The position numbers were made by a program, and so were the translations under genes. DNA of 64,000 bases from Oreohelix idahoensis. Its lineage: Eukaryota; Mollusca; Gastropoda; Stylommatophora; Oreohelicidae. Shown piece after piece: positions 23,414 to 34,557 of the stretch. The stretch's first letter is position 1. Each line of letters begins with the position of its first letter. The DNA lies in contig JAMPIV010009928.1 of the NCBI GenBank assembly GCA_024509875.1, forward strand, positions 712,001 through 776,000, written 5' to 3'. The notes below the pieces were generated by a model. The model was not told where the DNA came from. It did not search any database and saw only the letters and a list, made by a program, of their open reading frames with translations.

Positions 23414-23599
23414 AAAGGTGGGTGACACACTTCACAGCTTCATTGCGTTTGAATGTGTGTTTCCATTTCTTTACGTGACATGTCAATTTGGTATTCAATA
23501 AATGCCGTTTTGACTGACACCAATTACATTTATATCAGATTTGTTTTATGGTTTCAACCAAGGTTTTTCTAAGTGGCCCTTGACTTTTGACGAGTAGCA

Positions 23600-23790
23600 T
23601 ATTTCAGAATAATGAGAATGCATGTCAATGTGTATTTTTATGCTAAATATATTTTAAGGTTATTTTAAGTAACGAAATTATTTCAGAATAATGAGAATAC
23701 ATGACAACGCTGTATTTTTAGGTTAAATATGTTTTAAAGATTAATTTAAGTAGCGACATTATTTTAAACTAATGGGAATACATGACAATG
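23600..23790. repeat. About 80-bp satellite-like repeats, left block
   Basis: Two and a half diverged copies of a unit containing ttcagaataatgagaata and gtatttttaggctaaatat. The same unit reappears at 25478-25580 on the other side of a LINE. Confidence 0.75.
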
Positions 23791-25475
23791 TTGTCGCTCG
23801 TGTGTTACCAGGGCCCGAAAGGAGAGCAAAGAGTAGTAACATTGTTCCCTACCACGCATATCGTAGAAAGCGGCTAAGGAGGGTTGGGCATGGGTCTGGT
23901 TACTCTAACCTTTAAAAAAATGTCAAACCAAAAAAACTTCAACAAACATGGACAGGTCAACTAAGGAAAATAAAACTCAGCCACCCAAGACAAGGTCCTC
24001 TCGTAGGGAGGCGTATGATGCAACACAGAAAGCCGAAAGGAGTATGTGTTGCTGACTAACCTTCTTTCTTCTAGGAGAACCTCCAGATTTGGCACTTGAA
24101 TGTTCGAACATTGAACGAACAAGGGAAAATGGTACAGGTAGCAGCAGACATGCTGGACTACAAGGTCGATGTCCTGGGACTGTGTGAAACAAAGTGGAAG
24201 GTGGGTAGAACGAAAGAAACGCAGCATAGGTGAAATGGTGCTGTCCTCGGGACACGAAGAAGGAAGCTCACACCACTGTGAAGGGGTAGTTCTAATGTTA
24301 TATAATGAAGCACAGACAGAACTCATAGAGTGGGAAGCAGTGGGACACAGAATCATAACGACAACATTCAAAACAGCTAACAAGAAACTAAAGGTAAACA
24401 TCATCCAATGTTATGCACCAACCAATGACAAATTAGAGTCTGTGAAAGAAGCATTTTATACAAGACTGCAAGATATTTTGATAAAATAAGAAGAAAAGAC
24501 ATCACCATTTTGATGGGTGACATGAATGCAAAGATAAATACAGACAACACCGGCTTGAGGGACAACTTTCAGTGCAATTTTGGGATAAGAACTGGAGTGC
24601 GACAGGGATGCCTCTTGTCTCCATTTCTTTTCTTACTAGCAATAGATTCGGTTATGAAAACATCGACATCACACACCAGAAATTGAATCCAGTGGAATCT
24701 GACTAAACAGTTGACGATCTAGATTGTATGATAATTTGGCTCTTCTGTCATATAACCATAATCAGATGCAAGACAAAATAAAAATATTCGATGAGAGTTC
24801 ACAGCAAGTAATTCTGAAAACTAACCGGGAAAAGACAAAGATAATGAGAATAAATGCAGGACATGATAAAAAGGTTGAACTAGAATCACACACATATTTT
24901 GGCAGCAATATAGAAAAAGTTGGAGGGACAGACAATGATATCAAAATAAGAATACAAAAAGCAAGTGGAGCTTTCATTGCATTGGGTAACATAGAGATCA
25001 AGAGAAATCAAGTCCAGCACTAAAATAATAATCTTCAACTCAAATGTCAAATCAGTCTTATTGTATGGCTATGAAACATGGAGAAGAACAAAAACAACAA
25101 TCCAAAAGCTACATCTTTAGTAAATGGGTGCTTGCGTAGAATAGAAGGATTGAAGTGGTATGACAAAGTCACAAATGTTGAACTGATGACAAGAACTAGA
25201 CAAGTGACAGTGGAACAAGAAGATGCTGGAGATGGATAGGACACACACTGAGGAAACCTGTTGATAGCATTACAAGGCAGTCCTTGTTCTGGAACCCCCA
25301 GGGTAAGAAAGGCAGAGGTAGACCAAGAGGCACATGGAGACGAGAACTGGATATGGAGGTGAAAATGATGAGGAGAACGTGGAAAGAACTTGAGCTGATG
25401 GCACGTGACAGGAGGACTTGGCATGTGTTTGTTGAAGGCCTATGCTCCTTGGGGAGCTAAAGGGTAATGAATGAA
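23791..25475 (+). mobile_element. Degenerate LINE with conserved 3' tail (RTE/Jockey-like)
   Basis: Starts with a 5' leader and a small Lys-rich frame (ATG 23948). An endonuclease follows: IWHLNVRTLNEQGKM, VDVLGLCETKW and NIIQCYAPT, and in another frame ILMGDMNAK. After a deletion it jumps to GIRTGVRQGCLLSPF of the RT core; the YADD region is lost or unrecognisable. The thumb-like tail includes LLYGYETWRRT, GLKWYDKVTNVELMTRTRQ and a terminal segment ending ggagctaaagggtaatgaatg. That tail recurs many times in the window. Many stops and frameshifts; dead. Confidence 0.8.
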
Positions 25476-25477
25476 TT

Positions 25478-25580
25478 ATAAAAATGCTGTATTTTTAGGC
25501 TAAATATATTTTAAGGTTACATTTAAGTAACGAAATTATTTCAAAATAATGAGAATACCTAACACTGCTGTATTTTAGGC
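25478..25580. repeat. About 80-bp satellite-like repeats, right block
   Basis: Continues the unit seen at 23600-23790 (gtatttttaggctaaatat, agtaacgaaattatttca, aataatgagaatac). The LINE between them evidently inserted into the tandem block. Confidence 0.7.
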
Positions 25581-25696
25581 GAAATCTTGTTAAGGCCAAA
25601 TGTATGTATAAATGCACAGGTTCAACATCTAGCAAACGATGTATTTAGGAGATTGTGTAAATATGCCGAAATATTCACTCAATACACTAAACTTAC

Positions 25697-25777
25697 TTGA
25701 CTTCTGGCAAAACCGACTGCTAGTAGAAAGACAAATACAGTCGCAATTGTGTAGAGATTGTCCTGATGTGACCGCAT
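25697..25777 (-). CDS. Prokineticin/astakine-like secreted peptide, exon 1 (signal peptide)
   Basis: An ATG at 25777 in good context (CAAAATGC) opens 27 codons that form a textbook signal peptide: polar MRSHQDNLYT, hydrophobic core ATVFVFLLAVGF, then ARSQ with a likely cleavage site after Ala or Ser. The exon ends at a strong donor, CAA|GTAAGT (25697/25696), phase 0, matching exon 2 at 16634. This directs the cysteine-rich domain into the secretory pathway. No other exon in the 9.06-kb intron is needed for a full-length family member. The link between the exons is an inference from phase, order, strand and family architecture. Confidence 0.75.
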
Positions 25778-25873
25778 TTTGAAGCTTTGGTAAACGACCT
25801 AAATCAGCTCTGATTCGCTTTCCTTAAGTTTGACTTTTTTTTTTCTTCTTAACAACAGAAGGAAATAGTTTAC

Positions 25874-25904
25874 TTAAGATTGACTGTTTGGCGTCGTATT
25901 TATA
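25874..25904 (-). promoter_or_regulatory. TATA box and initiator of the prokineticin-like gene
   Basis: TATAAATA reads on the minus strand at 25904-25897, followed about 23 bases later by TCAATC, an initiator-like site at about 25881. This would give a 5' leader of about 100 bases before the ATG at 25777, with no upstream ATG in between. Confidence 0.5.
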
Positions 25905-26365
25905 TTGCTCCAGCTATTTTAAATCGAAATATCTTTTGCGTCACGTTTATACCTGATAAGAAATTGACAAGATAACACATTATTATGAAGTTAAGAATAG
26001 TCCTAAATTGATAGTATATTTAATTTTATTTTTGGCAGTCTTGATACCTAGAAATCGTGGGGAATCATTCAGGTGCTTCTGTTGTCAAAGAATTTTTTTT
26101 TTTTTTTTTTTTTGTAAATCGAAATTTCTGTCAATTCTTGTTGTTAAAGAGATGTTCCTCCGCGTGCAATCTGTTTATCGTTTGTTGCATTATTCCTAAC
26201 CATTCCTCAAACGTTAAATTCTTCCTTCCTCCCTAAGTTCAATCACTCCATCGATCAATATTTCGTTTTGTTATTTCGAACTTTATGTGTCTGGCTTGTA
26301 CTTCGTGACTTGCCATTGTTCGTAAGTTTAAGTGGCAACAAAAATAACAAATTAGACTGCAATTT
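25905..26365. other. AT-rich DNA upstream of the prokineticin-like gene
   Basis: Apart from a poly(T) run near 26090-26115 I see no gene or repeat. Distal promoter elements could lie here. Confidence 0.4.
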
Positions 26366-26366
26366 T

Positions 26367-26480
26367 TTTCTCACCTTTCAACTCCCTAAGGAGCATAGGT
26401 CATAAACAAACTTATGCCAAGTCTTTCTGTCCCGTGCCATCCGCTCAAGGTCTTTCCTTGTGTATCCCCCCACCCCCCTT
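26367..26480 (-). mobile_element. LINE 3'-tail fragment
   Basis: Reads on the minus strand as the terminal part of the LINE family at 23791-25475 (caactccctaaggagcatag... on plus). A second, separate scrap of the same tail is at 26590-26665. Confidence 0.65.
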
Positions 26481-26589
26481 TTAATGTCTGTCTCCAGAGT
26501 ACTGGTGTATTGTAGTTATTCAAGTCTTATACCATGCTGTCCTTTGTAATAATCTTCATCTACATTCATAATTACTCATCAGCTTCATT

Positions 26590-26665
26590 TGAAGCATAGG
26601 CCTTCAACATATTGACGCCAAGCCTCCATCTCCTGTTCCATCGGCTCAAAGTCTTTCCACGTATT
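26590..26665 (-). mobile_element. LINE 3'-tail fragment, second copy
   Basis: Contains gcataggccttcaacatatt and ccatcggctcaaagtctttcc, the same tail as at 26367-26480 but diverged. Confidence 0.6.
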
Positions 26666-26669
26666 CTTT

Positions 26670-27600
26670 AACCCTTCCATGTTTATCGTGTTCAAACTTC
26701 TGTAGCCGTGTATACCGTGATTTCTTCGGAAACAGGCTATATCCCACTAAAGACGGAGGAAGCACAGATTAACATATAAATTAATATCTTATGAGAAACA
26801 GAGGATAAAAAATAAAACAATGACATAAATTTTAATTAGGCTAGCTTCGCTTTGGTTATGCCATAAGTAGTCATGTGATTCCCCTAACCAATCATACAGC
26901 TCAGATTTTTCCCCGGCAGAATCAGAACACGACGCCATTTAAGCAGTAAGGATAAGAGAGCGAAACTGAAAGGACGTGTCTGGTCCAGCTCTGTATATTT
27001 CGTAGTTGAGATAAACTTCACCATTTTTATCAAATGTGTATTCTAGGATATTGAGTAGTGATATTTCATACTTTCGTAAGTATTGAAGTCCATAAAATGC
27101 ATGTTTTGAACAGAGCTCACAATCCTAGCTGCAGCTGAGCTAGGTTCGAAGATTTAGTCAAATTGTAACCTAGTCCTACACCTCAAAACTTGCTGAGGAA
27201 GAATGCCCTTGTATTGGGACAATATTTAACTCAAGGAATGCTGAAGAAAGCATTGAATCAAGGACTGATCTGAAGAGATGGGATGTGTTGTCAAAGCTAG
27301 AAACTAAATAACCAAATGCAAGAAAATAGTTGAAATGAAGAACCCTTCCATAATCAAAATGGACGATAAGAAAAAGGTGCAAAGGGAATCTAGCGCCAGC
27401 AAAAATAATGTGAGAGATTTTACATGAATTTGTACATTGCTGTAAATATGCAATTAACTAAAACTTTGTTGTAGTTGACTCCAATTGAATCGCCTGTTGA
27501 AAGTCATTATAAATTGTTTTCATGCAAAGACATATGCTGTTGAGGATCTAGTTACAAAGATTGAATGTTATGTTGAGAAACTAATTGATCAAAACTTATT
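26670..27600. other. No assigned feature
   Basis: Holds one GCCATTT motif near 26934 and a short ATG frame at 27360 ending at a GTGAGA donor-like site. Neither is enough to call a gene. Confidence 0.3.
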
Positions 27601-27715
27601 TGCTACACTTACACAGGAAGAGAAGAGAATTCGAACCTGGTAACCCCAAATAAAAGGAGAGAAATGTAAACCTCTAGCGGTTAGGCTAGTATTCTAAACT
27701 TACTCTCTGCTCTAT
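27601..27715 (-). repeat. Degenerate tRNA-like (SINE head) sequence
   Basis: Minus strand carries an A-box match (TAGCCTAACCG) and, about 41 bases on, a B-box match (GGTTCGAATTC). There is no recognisable cloverleaf, so an old SINE head is more likely than a tRNA gene. Confidence 0.4.
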
Positions 27716-27989
27716 AAGAAACTATTGAAGTTAAGAGACTCTGAGAATTTAGAGGCACTGAATAAATAAGACCCCACTGTCACGTTTATTATATATAGTG
27801 CCGTGCCCAGCTCTTTGAAATAATGAAAGAGTAACTACGGGGCGGTCACACTTCTTAATAGAGGATCTCCTTTAGCCTTGGATGCCTGAGTTGAATAACA
27901 TAAATTATTACGTCGGTTGGCTTGATCATTGTTTATTATTATGTTCCTTTGCGCTCCATATGGAGCATGGGGTAACTTCTACAGCTGAT

Positions 27990-28165
27990 CTCCCTGCAGG
28001 AAGCTTGCACCAAGCAGTCATGGGCTCGTGTAGTGGGGGTTTTTGTGGCAATTTGTTTTGCATGATGAGGTTGCCAGCCTCATGTGCAACCTCATATTAG
28101 TGGCCACGTACGACATGTCTGAGGGCGCGGTAGTCCTATTCTTTATTTGTTTCTTTACAGGCCCC
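27990..28165 (-). repeat. Unclassified dispersed repeat (family A)
   Basis: Core words on the minus strand: gactaccg-g-cctcagacatgtcgta, then tgaggttgccagcctcat inverted relative to the plus copies. Same family at 11520-11640, 29740-29905, 50870-50990, 53830-53965 and a scrap at 62545-62580. Confidence 0.6.
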
Positions 28166-28369
28166 CAAAAACTAGATAAGGGCGGCTTGATCAAGTTAAT
28201 GTAGATCAGGATTTCACTTTCCATAAGGCACAACGTCATAAAAAAGACATGATTATTTTATCTGGAAATAAATATTGATAAAAAGTGAAGAGCTAGCCAG
28301 GATATTAAACAGTCTTTCATTTGTGAAATTATTAAAAGGATCCCGTTACACGCCCATTGAGGCATATTG

Positions 28370-28585
28370 GGAATATGGTGTTAGGCCTATATTTTCTTGA
28401 CCATCGGCACACTAGGGGTGATGTTGTGAACATCACGCGGGCCGCCTTACCCTTCCCAGAATTGCTCTGGTACCCAATTCACGAGGTTGGGTCGACCCCG
28501 GAGCCGTTGGCGGTCTAAAAAAAATCCCACCTCAACTGGGGATTGAACCATGGATCACCGAGCTAGGAAGCCAGTGCATTAATAA
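28370..28585 (-). repeat. tRNA-derived SINE, head truncated
   Basis: Minus strand reads a B-box region (GGTTCAATCCCC) downstream of actggcttcctagctcgg. The body includes a plus-strand ggtacccaattcacgaggtt motif shared with the SINE at 48200-48390. The A-box end is lost at the AT-rich junction near 28585. Confidence 0.6.
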
Positions 28586-28797
28586 AATTATTAAACTCAA
28601 TCTTTATTATTTTACAACGCAATTTAAAATTGTTTATTATAAATTATACTTTATGAAAATATAAAAAAAATGGTGCTAGTGTAGCGTTTATGTTTATTTG
28701 AGTATATAAATTTAATATGATTAATTTTGAAAAGCGAATTTTAATTTAAACTCAGTTTAACAAAGTGGATTTTTTGATGATAAACATTATACTTTGA

Positions 28798-29085
28798 CCG
28801 TGAGGTCTTTTTATGCTTGGACATGCGCCCAAATAAAAAATGCGCCCTAATAAAACTTACGGACCCAGTGTCTAGGTTGAACAGGGCGTGCCTCAGCAAA
28901 ACAGAGACAATGTTTTATTTAAAAGTTAATAAGTGATGTAGTTAGTAATCAAATTATTTCAGACCGCAAGCTCTTTCATTTTGAACATGTGCTCTAATAA
29001 AACTAACGGACCCAGTGTCTAGGTTGAACTAGGAGACTCGCAAAAACGAGGTAACATTATATTTAAAAACAACCACTTAATAAGA
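28798..29085 (+). repeat. Unclassified dispersed repeat (family B), two copies
   Basis: Two neighbouring copies (about 28800-28930 and 28965-29085) share ctaataaaact-acggaccc, agtgtctaggttgaac and a gcctcgcaaaa-gaggtaa-att-tatttaaaa stretch. Other copies: 44690-44785, 47945-48060, and reversed at 57210-57280. Confidence 0.65.
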
Positions 29086-29164
29086 TACTGAATGAGCCAG
29101 ATCTAAAGATATATAATTTTAAAAAAACCAATTTAAACCAGTTAAAGATTATAACAATTGTCGC

Positions 29165-29475
29165 CCACGAAGGAGTTGTTAACTATTGCAGATTAAAGTT
29201 AACTGTTCTGGATTAAAGTTAACTATTGCGGATTAAAGTTAACTATTGCGGATTAAAGTTAACTATTGCGGATTAAAGTTAACTATTGCAGATTAAAGTT
29301 AACTATTGCAGATTAAAGTTAACAATTGCAGATTAAAGTTAACTATTGCCGATTAAAAATTGCAGATTAAAGTTAACTATTGCGGATTAAAGTTAACTAT
29401 TGCAGATTAAAGTTAACTATTGCGGATTTAAGTTAACTATTGCGGATTTAAGTTAACTATTGTGGATAAAAGTAG
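29165..29475. repeat. 20-bp minisatellite, about 15 copies
   Basis: Unit agttaactattgcggattaa, with one truncated unit near 29355 and some a/g and a/t variants. Each unit holds a gttaac palindrome. Confidence 0.92.
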
Positions 29476-29739
29476 AAACATCATTTATGAAAGAAGAGAG
29501 TGTGACTCATATACTTTTGCATGACCCCACATTTTCCAACCCAACCCTTCACGTATCGACACACAACATCACAATATTTTGACCCCCCCCTTTTTTTTTT
29601 ACTGCGTGACGTCATATGTGGACGACCCCTTAGTTGCATTATTCTTAAACATTCTTTAAACAATAAATCCGTTATTCCTTCATCAGTTCAATCATCCCAA
29701 CGATCAATATTTTTTGGGGGGCATACTTTATATGTTTGG

Positions 29740-29905
29740 CTTGCCCATGTCGTTCCAGGTCTCTCTGAAGAGACAAAGACAGAATTAGAACTGCTTTACC
29801 CACCATCAGGCATGTCTTACATTGCGACTAACATGACGTTGTGCATGAGGCTGGCAACATCCTGTAAAACAGATTGTCACAGAAACCACTGCTGCAAGGG
29901 CATTT
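29740..29905 (+). repeat. Unclassified dispersed repeat (family A)
   Basis: Contains ggcatgtcttacattgcgac, gaggctggcaacatcctgta and aacagattgtcacagaaacc, matching the other family A copies. Confidence 0.65.
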
Positions 29906-30610
29906 TTCCCCCCGTTCAACTCTTGATGGGTTATAATTAGGACATTTCCTATATACAAAATCCCAGCTTTTTCTGTCAGTGCGTAACGCTAAGGGATGCA
30001 ACTTTGGTTGAAAGTTAGACATTAACTGTATTGTTTCCCTTGTGTGTACTCTCCCGAAAATAGTAACACTTACCAAAATAAGTGACGGTGTGCACAAAAA
30101 TATTTATAGAATGTGTGATCCCGTATACACACACTGGGATCCTCGCTGCTGCTACGTAGTTCGTGTACTGTGGTGATGCACAGTGGTTTTAAAGAAAATA
30201 CTTTGAGTAAGTAAAATTGCCGTTAGGTATTGGTGCTTTTGAATTTAATTCCTGTCTTATGACGGCCTTTTACACTAGTAGTGTAATAAATTCAAGACAA
30301 TAAAATAAGATTTGAGTTATCCAAATATAGTATCTTCTTCTGTCCTTCACTCTGTCGAAATAATTTCAAGTTCACGCTTCCTGCAAGTGGACCAGTTGCA
30401 GTGGCGGCTCCATACTTTGTAAAGGGGACAACGGAAACTGATGATGATGATGATTTAGATGATGCCTGGCTTGTACTTCATGACCTGACGATGTTTACAA
30501 GTTTGTGCCAAAATAAAAAATTCTGTTATCTTCTGTTATGTCTGTCTAGAAGTTGTTGTTATTTAAATGACCTTCTACCACCATATGTTAAGTTTCACAT
30601 ATTTTTACGT
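29906..30610. other. Intergenic DNA, no feature recognised
   Basis: A GAT/GATGAT run is at 30440-30462. No gene, RNA or mobile element is recognised before the truncated LTR starts at 30611. Confidence 0.4.
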
Positions 30611-32480
30611 CGTCAGAAGGCGTGATAAGTCGGTTCGCTGAACACAGGACGTAGCAAATCGTCTACATTCTCAACGAGCGCGCGAGCTTCTTCTCGGCAT
30701 AGTCCCGGTGAGGTGTGATACTTTACATCTGCACCGGTCAGTATCCAGACATTTGTCTCGAAAATCCCAAACTGACACGGCGCCCACTTGGGCCATGGTC
30801 AGCTGTAGTGTGAGAACTGCCCTGAAATGGAGTCAGGCTGTCTGGGATTTGAAACTGACACGCGTACATCGTGGTCAGTAGGTGACAGTTACGACACGCG
30901 TTAAGCGGACGTAAATGTTGGGAGTAGGGGAGATAATTTCGCGTGGCGAAATAAGTTTGGGCCCTTTGTCTGATTTTAAGATATTGGCCAAGTTTGAAAC
31001 TTTAATTTCATTCTCGCTCATAGACTCCACAGTAGATAGGTCGCTCGAAAAACAGAATAGCTGTTAGAGAAGATCTCAGTTTGTTTCGGCAATTTGTCGA
31101 ACTTCTAGACTTCCAGAAATATTTTCAGCATTTTTATTCTTAAGTTGTGCGACTACCTGTAATTCTGTGGTTGAGTGAAAGTTTTGGGGTGACCCTAACT
31201 TTACCAGCACCTAGTAGTAGTTTCCATACTTGTGAAGAAATAGACAGTCCTTATTTTGAACCACGTGGGTTTTCTCAAGTAACACTGATCTGACGGTGCA
31301 AGTTAGACAGAAATACTAATATCCCTATAACGGGTTTTCATAGACTGTAATGATAAATACTGGACCTTGGAGCCAGCACTTAATTTCTTCTAGAAACTCT
31401 ATATAATTTGCTGCCTGGTGGCGTGAATATTAACAATCATTTCCCGACTAGATTATATCTTGTGGACAAATCTGTGGTGTGACTAAAGTGAATCCTATAC
31501 TGAGAGAAGGCACCGACCTGACATTCATCATTTTTTTAGAAACCTACGCTATTGACACTGTGCTCTGCTAACTCCCGCGCCTGGAATAATTGTTAGGTGA
31601 CTTAATCAGACATTTGAACAAATTTGCATACCCAAGTAGTCGTTCCCGGAGACTCCAAGTTAAATACGTCTTTTGGAACTGGGGACTTCTTGGCAGAAGA
31701 CTGCATTTTTTGAGTCTGTGTGAAAATCTAAAATCAATGTGTTCCAAAAGGCAGCAAGCAAAGTCGTGAGTACAAGTTTGAGAAGCCATGGCGGAATGAA
31801 TGAGTGTACGCGGGTTTGAGTGATATTTTTCACTATTTTATCTTTGACACCCTGTTGCTGTCCTATTTATTTTCTTTTCAATCTGCATAATTTGTTGCTA
31901 AGGCTAGAGTTCTGGTGTTTTTGTCTTAGGTTAAATCAGAGTTTTTTTCAAACTCTGTGCATATAATTACGAGATAAAACAAAGAAAACTCTTAGACTCA
32001 AACCCTATGTATCTGTGACTCGGGCGCCATCATCTGTTCTCTTAACGGGGCCGGGCTAAACCTAGAGTTAACACTATAACGGGGCTATCATCCTTGCAAC
32101 ATTTCCTTGATTTTTTATGACTATGTGTATATGTATTTTCCTTGATGTACTTTCTTTGATGTTGTGAGCCGATTTTTCCTGATAATAAAATCGCTCTTGA
32201 ACTTAATAATCGTGTTTGGTCAGCTCGTTCTAGATAATATATATATCATTGTTATAGTTTTCCCACGTCTGTGTGTTTACCTGTCGTCACGTGTATGTGC
32301 GTGCCTGTGAGTGATAGAAATATACGTAATATGTATATTGGTGTAGTCTGTCTGACGCTGTAACAACTGTTGTAGAAGATAGGTGAGAGAGAGAAGAATT
32401 CTTTTCGCTTTCAGAGACAGCCACTATATCAAAATCTATCATCTCACGTGTGTGGAAATTCTATTACCTTTCACTAACTC
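30611..32480 (+). repeat. 5' LTR of the RT-less Gmr1-like element (5'-truncated)
   Basis: Matches 36747-38612 with scattered substitutions and small indels. The first about 223 bp of the 3' LTR (36524-36746) have no counterpart before 30611, so the outer end of this LTR is missing and its target duplication cannot be checked. Contains aataaaatcgctc near 32186 as a possible poly(A) signal. Confidence 0.85.
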
Positions 32481-33308
32481 TCACTGAGTCTATCACCTAT
32501 TCAAACCTATTCAGAAGGGACCAAACCTAGTCTTAATTCTCCTATCGGAAATCTACGACAAATGAGGGCTCGTTTCCGGTCTTTGAACTTAGAATAGGAA
32601 GACGAGTACGACAAACGTGGACTCGTCTATCTGGATTTTGTATTTAAGATTCTTATTCTGTAATAGAGTAAGAGTGTGATGTCTTGTGAGTTGTTATATC
32701 TTTAAAATAATTACCCCCTAGACTAGCGATCTGTTTACGGGCGTGCTGACCACACAAACTAATAAGTTTTTTTTTTCCACAGCATCTTTGAATAATATAC
32801 ATTTTGGTTACAGGTTGATTTTGTCGGGATATATGTTAACTGCTGATTGTAATACTAAATGCTGGTAAAGTGGTGAGTGTATAACATTCACTGGGTACTG
32901 AGGCAGAACGGCGTTTGAACTAAGTTAAGGAGTGTGTTTCGGACTTATTGTCCAGATTAATTCCCTCCCTTACCCGATCTGACTTCAGGGGCGAACTTAT
33001 AGTGGATTTTTAAAAATTAAGGGATTATTTTTTCTCTTTAATGTTTGCAATATTCTTTTGCTTTTCCACTGTAGCAACTTATTTTTCAGAAGTAATCTTA
33101 ACTACCATTTAGTTGGCGTAGTCGTGTTTTGCATTAAGTGCTTTATTGCCGATAATAGCAGCGATAGTTAGATTTTACTTTGGAGGAGGTATCCCAGGGT
33201 TAAGGATATCATCTTTTGATTTTTGGAATTTTTTTCTCGTAAGTGGTAGGAACCAGGTTATTCTTTTTCCTATTTTCTATCTCCACTAGTCTCAGTCACT
33301 GATTGAAT
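32481..33308 (+). other. Untranslated leader of the RT-less Gmr1-like element
   Basis: Lies between the 5' LTR and the gag ATG at 33309. A primer-binding site should be near 32481, but I cannot identify the tRNA. No gene is seen in it. Confidence 0.5.
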
Positions 33309-34557
33309 ATGGCCGAGAGGGCAAAGCTTAGACAACTTCTCAGGGACGAAGCGAGAGAGGAGGGACTGGAAGGAGAAGAAGCGAAAGCATTTGTCAGAGA
33401 CGAACTTGAGAGATATGATGCGGAGAGGAAAGCAGCGGAAGCTAAGGAAAAAGCAGCCGCAGATTTACAGCAGAAGAAGATGGATGAGGAAATGGAAATT
33501 CGCAGGATGCAGCAGCAGGAGGAACGTGAGAAGGAGAGGCAGCATGAGGAAAAAGAGAAGGAGAGACAGCACGAGAAGGAGAGGGAGGAGAGACAGCAGG
33601 AGAAGGAGAGGGAACAGAGACAGCACGAGTTGGCGCTTAAAACTCTAGAGTTCCAAAGTCGTGGTGCTGCCTCTACCTCCAGCAATGGAGAGTCTTCTCC
33701 TCATTCTTCCTTAACTGACCCTGCTAACACACTCAATCTCTTCAACTAAATGCTATGTCTTTCACTCTTGAATCTTTTCCTTGTCCAAATGAGAAGATTG
33801 ACACATGGTTAGAAAAATTTGAGAAAATTGCAACTCTGTACGGGTTAGAGAGGTCGCGTTGGAATATGAAAACTTTCCCAGGCCCTAAAAGGTTCTGCTT
33901 ATGATGTTTATTCTAAGCTGGAAAGTAGCCAACAAGACGACTACGATGTGTTGAAGAAAGCGTTACTGGAGCGCTTTGAAATGAACGCTCGCAAGTTTTT
34001 GCAACTGTTTCGCAACAGCCGGAAAGAGAATTCTGAAACTTTTCACCAGTTCTCATCTCGTCTTAAGGGATATCTAACAAAGTGCCTTGAGCTTTCGCAG
34101 CTCCCCTCTACCTATGAAGGTCTTGAGGAACTTGTTCTAACTGAACAAAAAAAAGAACACTTTGTCTGCTGATACCCTGAGATTTCTCGCTGAGCAGGGG
34201 GCAGAAAAACTTGAAGACATTTTGGAAAAGTCTGAGCGTTATCACAATGCGCTGGCTGAACTACCGGCCACAAAGCGGAAACCGACAGAGGAGCATTTTC
34301 GAAAACATAACCTAGAGCAATCTTCTCAGGCTTCTAACCAAAACAACCACAGAGAAACTGGACCTCAAACACCCGCTCCTGAAAAATCCAAGTTCTACAA
34401 GAACAAGTACCCCAACCCACCCAAACAGTCTGATCAACCCGACCGCCCTACATGGCAGCGTAGCCAGAAAGGACAAGGTGGCAAAGGGAAACCCCTGAGC
34501 ACGGGACATATGATCAGACCGAGCACACCGAGCCGAAACGCATCGGATGCTTATTGA
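33309..34557 (+). pseudogene. Gag of the Gmr1-like element, with SCAN-like region
   Basis: ATG 33309 opens a highly charged Glu/Arg/Gln coiled coil up to about 33640, like the N-terminus of the gag at 1-4739. The capsid part continues in other frames: FTLESFPCPNEKIDTWLEKF, then after 33948 a segment with LERFEMNARKFLQLFRNS and ETFHQFSSRLKGYLTK. This resembles the SCAN domain, which is known to derive from gag of Gmr1-like elements. Frames change near 33749, near 33870 and in an eight-A run at 34147-34154. The last piece (34162-34557) is a Pro/Gln/Lys-rich nucleocapsid-like tail without a CCHC knuckle. Confidence 0.78.

Larger units (their letters stand above)
17802..23594 (+). mobile_element. 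Tc1/mariner DNA transposon interrupted by a LINE
   Basis: Perfect 22-bp inverted ends start CTCGTCAAAAGTCAAGGG (17802-17823 and 23573-23594) and are flanked by the TA target duplication at 17800-17801 and 23595-23596. Subtracting the LINE and one copy of its target repeat leaves about 1615 bp, normal for Tc1. The transposase reads on the plus strand, opposite to the host gene whose intron it occupies. Confidence 0.95.

Noticed and set aside
27360..27610. Possible first exon (MDDKKKVQRESS...) with a GTGAGA donor and a downstream coding-like stretch
   Set aside because: The next candidate acceptor leads to an early stop, the downstream frame needs an extra indel, and it runs into a SINE head. 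No family recognised.
29165..29475. CRISPR-like array
   Set aside because: The 20-bp units are directly contiguous with no unique spacers; this is a eukaryotic minisatellite. The same holds for the 23-, 36-, 41- and 49-bp arrays.
33183..33308. Alternative upstream start for gag at 33303
   Set aside because: That codon is TTG; the first ATG in frame is 33309.
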